DNA from: Marchantia polymorpha subsp. ruderalis | Taxonomy: Eukaryota > Streptophyta > Marchantiopsida > Marchantiales > Marchantiaceae | Assembly (NCBI GenBank): GCA_037833965.1 | Contig: AP031353.1 | Location: forward strand, 17,114,501-17,178,500 | Length of the DNA stretch: 64,000 nucleotides | Direction of reading: 5' to 3' | Shown here: positions 63,161 through 64,000 of the stretch, piece after piece | How the letters are laid out: each line of letters opens with the position of its first letter | How positions within the stretch are numbered: the first letter of the stretch is position 1 | The notes under the pieces: generated by a model | Told to the model about the DNA's origin: nothing | Database searches by the model: none | The model's input: the letters and a program-made list of their open reading frames with translations, nothing else | Made by a program: the position numbers and the translations under genes

Positions 63161-63949
63161 TTGTCAATCCCGGAGCTGCACGACGAGGAATTCTCCCAAT
63201 CTGCAACAATCTACAATCCACAGTAAACGACGAGCCGAACGACGACGCGAATCAGAAATCGTTCGAAAAGGATCGAAATTTCGGCCCAGCACAGATGGGG
63301 CGATGAGGACTCACTTCCAAGTGGGGAATGGAGCTACTCTCTTCCGAATTTATGGTGCAAGGCAAGAACGGAGCTTCGGACGAGGCAACGTTGGTCACCT
63401 GGTCGGGGCCACAGAAGCGCCAGGTAAGCCCGGAGGTCCTCCTTCAGTCGATGTCTGCTCGATCGAGCGTCGAGGTGCCGGGCCCGCCATAGCTCACTAC
63501 CAACCCAGGCTCGAAGGTCTCAGTGGAGAAGCAGGGGCAGTGCTCATGAAACTCTCGTCCACACTGATTCTCGGCGGGAGCCGCAGGGCGGAATGTGGAG
63601 ATTTGAGTCTTATCAAATTCCAGAATTCGATGAATCCGATTTGCATCTGAAATATCGATTTGCTATTTCTCGCGGATGAGCTGAATGAATCTTCTATTCA
63701 CTAGCGCAATCTCGATTCTTTAATACTACGATGATTAATTTTGTGATTGTTTCAGCACAGAATTTGTAGTGAGTGACTCTGTAACCGCTATGCACGTCCA
63801 GATACTGAGAACAATCAATCTGGAAAACTTCGCAGCGGCAGCCCGATCGAAGCTGATTACTGATCTGATATGGATGTCGTGTGGAGAACAACCTGTCGTG
63901 TTTTGTTTGCGTGTTCAAAATGGCTTCCCACGCTCAGTCAAAACTCGAT
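63161..63949 (-). promoter_or_regulatory. Duplicated upstream region of CAD copy B
   Basis: Homologous to 57,340-58,282 but shorter, because it lacks about 144 bases at the point near 63,515. This is the proximal promoter region of copy B. No core elements were fixed. Confidence 0.5.
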
Positions 63950-63962
63950 TGACGACTGACGG

Positions 63963-64000
63963 TCTGACTGCAGACTGACGGGGGTCAGTCCGCAGTCAGA
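63963..64000. repeat. Near-perfect palindrome at the window edge
   Basis: TCTGACTGCAGACTGAC (63,963-63,979), four G, then GTCAGTCCGCAGTCAGA (63,984-64,000): 17-base arms with a two-base internal mismatch. It begins 14 bases after homology with block A stops. It could be a fold-back or the tip of an element that continues beyond the window. Confidence 0.75.

Larger units (their letters stand above)
60080..63949. repeat. Tandem segmental duplication, block B
   Basis: Second copy of the CAD-containing block, direct orientation, 5.8-5.9 kb from block A. Both junctions are inside the window. Just after the right edge lies a strong palindrome (63,963-64,000). Confidence 0.93.

Noticed and set aside
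1-64000. CRISPR arrays, bacterial operons, prophage or organelle insertions
   Set aside because: Nothing with regular spacer-repeat structure or prokaryotic gene packing was seen; all confident genes are intron-containing plant nuclear genes.

Overview
The window is nuclear DNA of a land plant. Seven multi-exon protein-coding genes with GT-AG introns can be read exon by exon, and in every case the codon phase closes across the whole gene. The gene set is plant-typical: a HEN1 small-RNA methyltransferase with the full plant domain order, a plant O-fucosyltransferase-like protein, a selenium-binding-protein-1 homologue, a DUF639 membrane protein, the F1-ATPase assembly factor ATP12, and two tandem cinnamyl-alcohol-dehydrogenase-type enzymes. 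Short introns, GC-rich 5' regions full of GA/GAG microsatellites and very AT-rich spacers suggest a bryophyte, perhaps a Marchantia-like liverwort. That genus guess is an inference from style, not a match.

Layout. 1-12.6 kb holds no recognisable gene: an AT-rich tract (about 0.9-9.0 kb), an orphan GC-rich island (9.1-9.8 kb) and the GC-rich 5' region of HEN1. HEN1 (+, 12,665-17,933; 9 exons, 1041 aa) converges on the selenium-binding-protein gene (-, 19,080-21,717; 7 exons, 490 aa). An AT-rich desert (22.9-26.9 kb) carries a 140-bp tandem duplication and a MITE-like inverted-repeat element. DUF639 (+, 27,841-33,357; about 887 aa) converges on ATP12 (-, 36,214-38,101; 4 exons, 284 aa). A GC-rich spacer leads to the O-fucosyltransferase gene (+, 42,839-47,692; 10 exons, 573 aa). 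After a gene-poor 6.5 kb come two CAD genes (-, 54,555-57,339 and 60,411-63,160; 6 exons and 354 aa each) inside two homologous blocks of about 4 kb. The 1.8-kb spacer between the blocks contains a one-exon fragment of a mitochondrial uncoupling-protein-type carrier.

The genes do not form a pathway. They cover small-RNA stabilisation, sulfur/selenium metabolism, mitochondrial ATP synthase assembly, wall or glycoprotein glycosylation and phenylpropanoid-type alcohol/aldehyde reduction. Strands alternate +,-,+,-,+,-,- so neighbours are convergent or divergent pairs.

The most unusual signal is in the CAD duplication. Comparing the two copies shows short, perfect fold-back hairpins present in one copy and absent or imperfect in the other, the expected footprint of template-switch mutation. 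Protein divergence between the copies is concentrated in the structural-zinc lobe. I did not find a convincing new multi-gene system.
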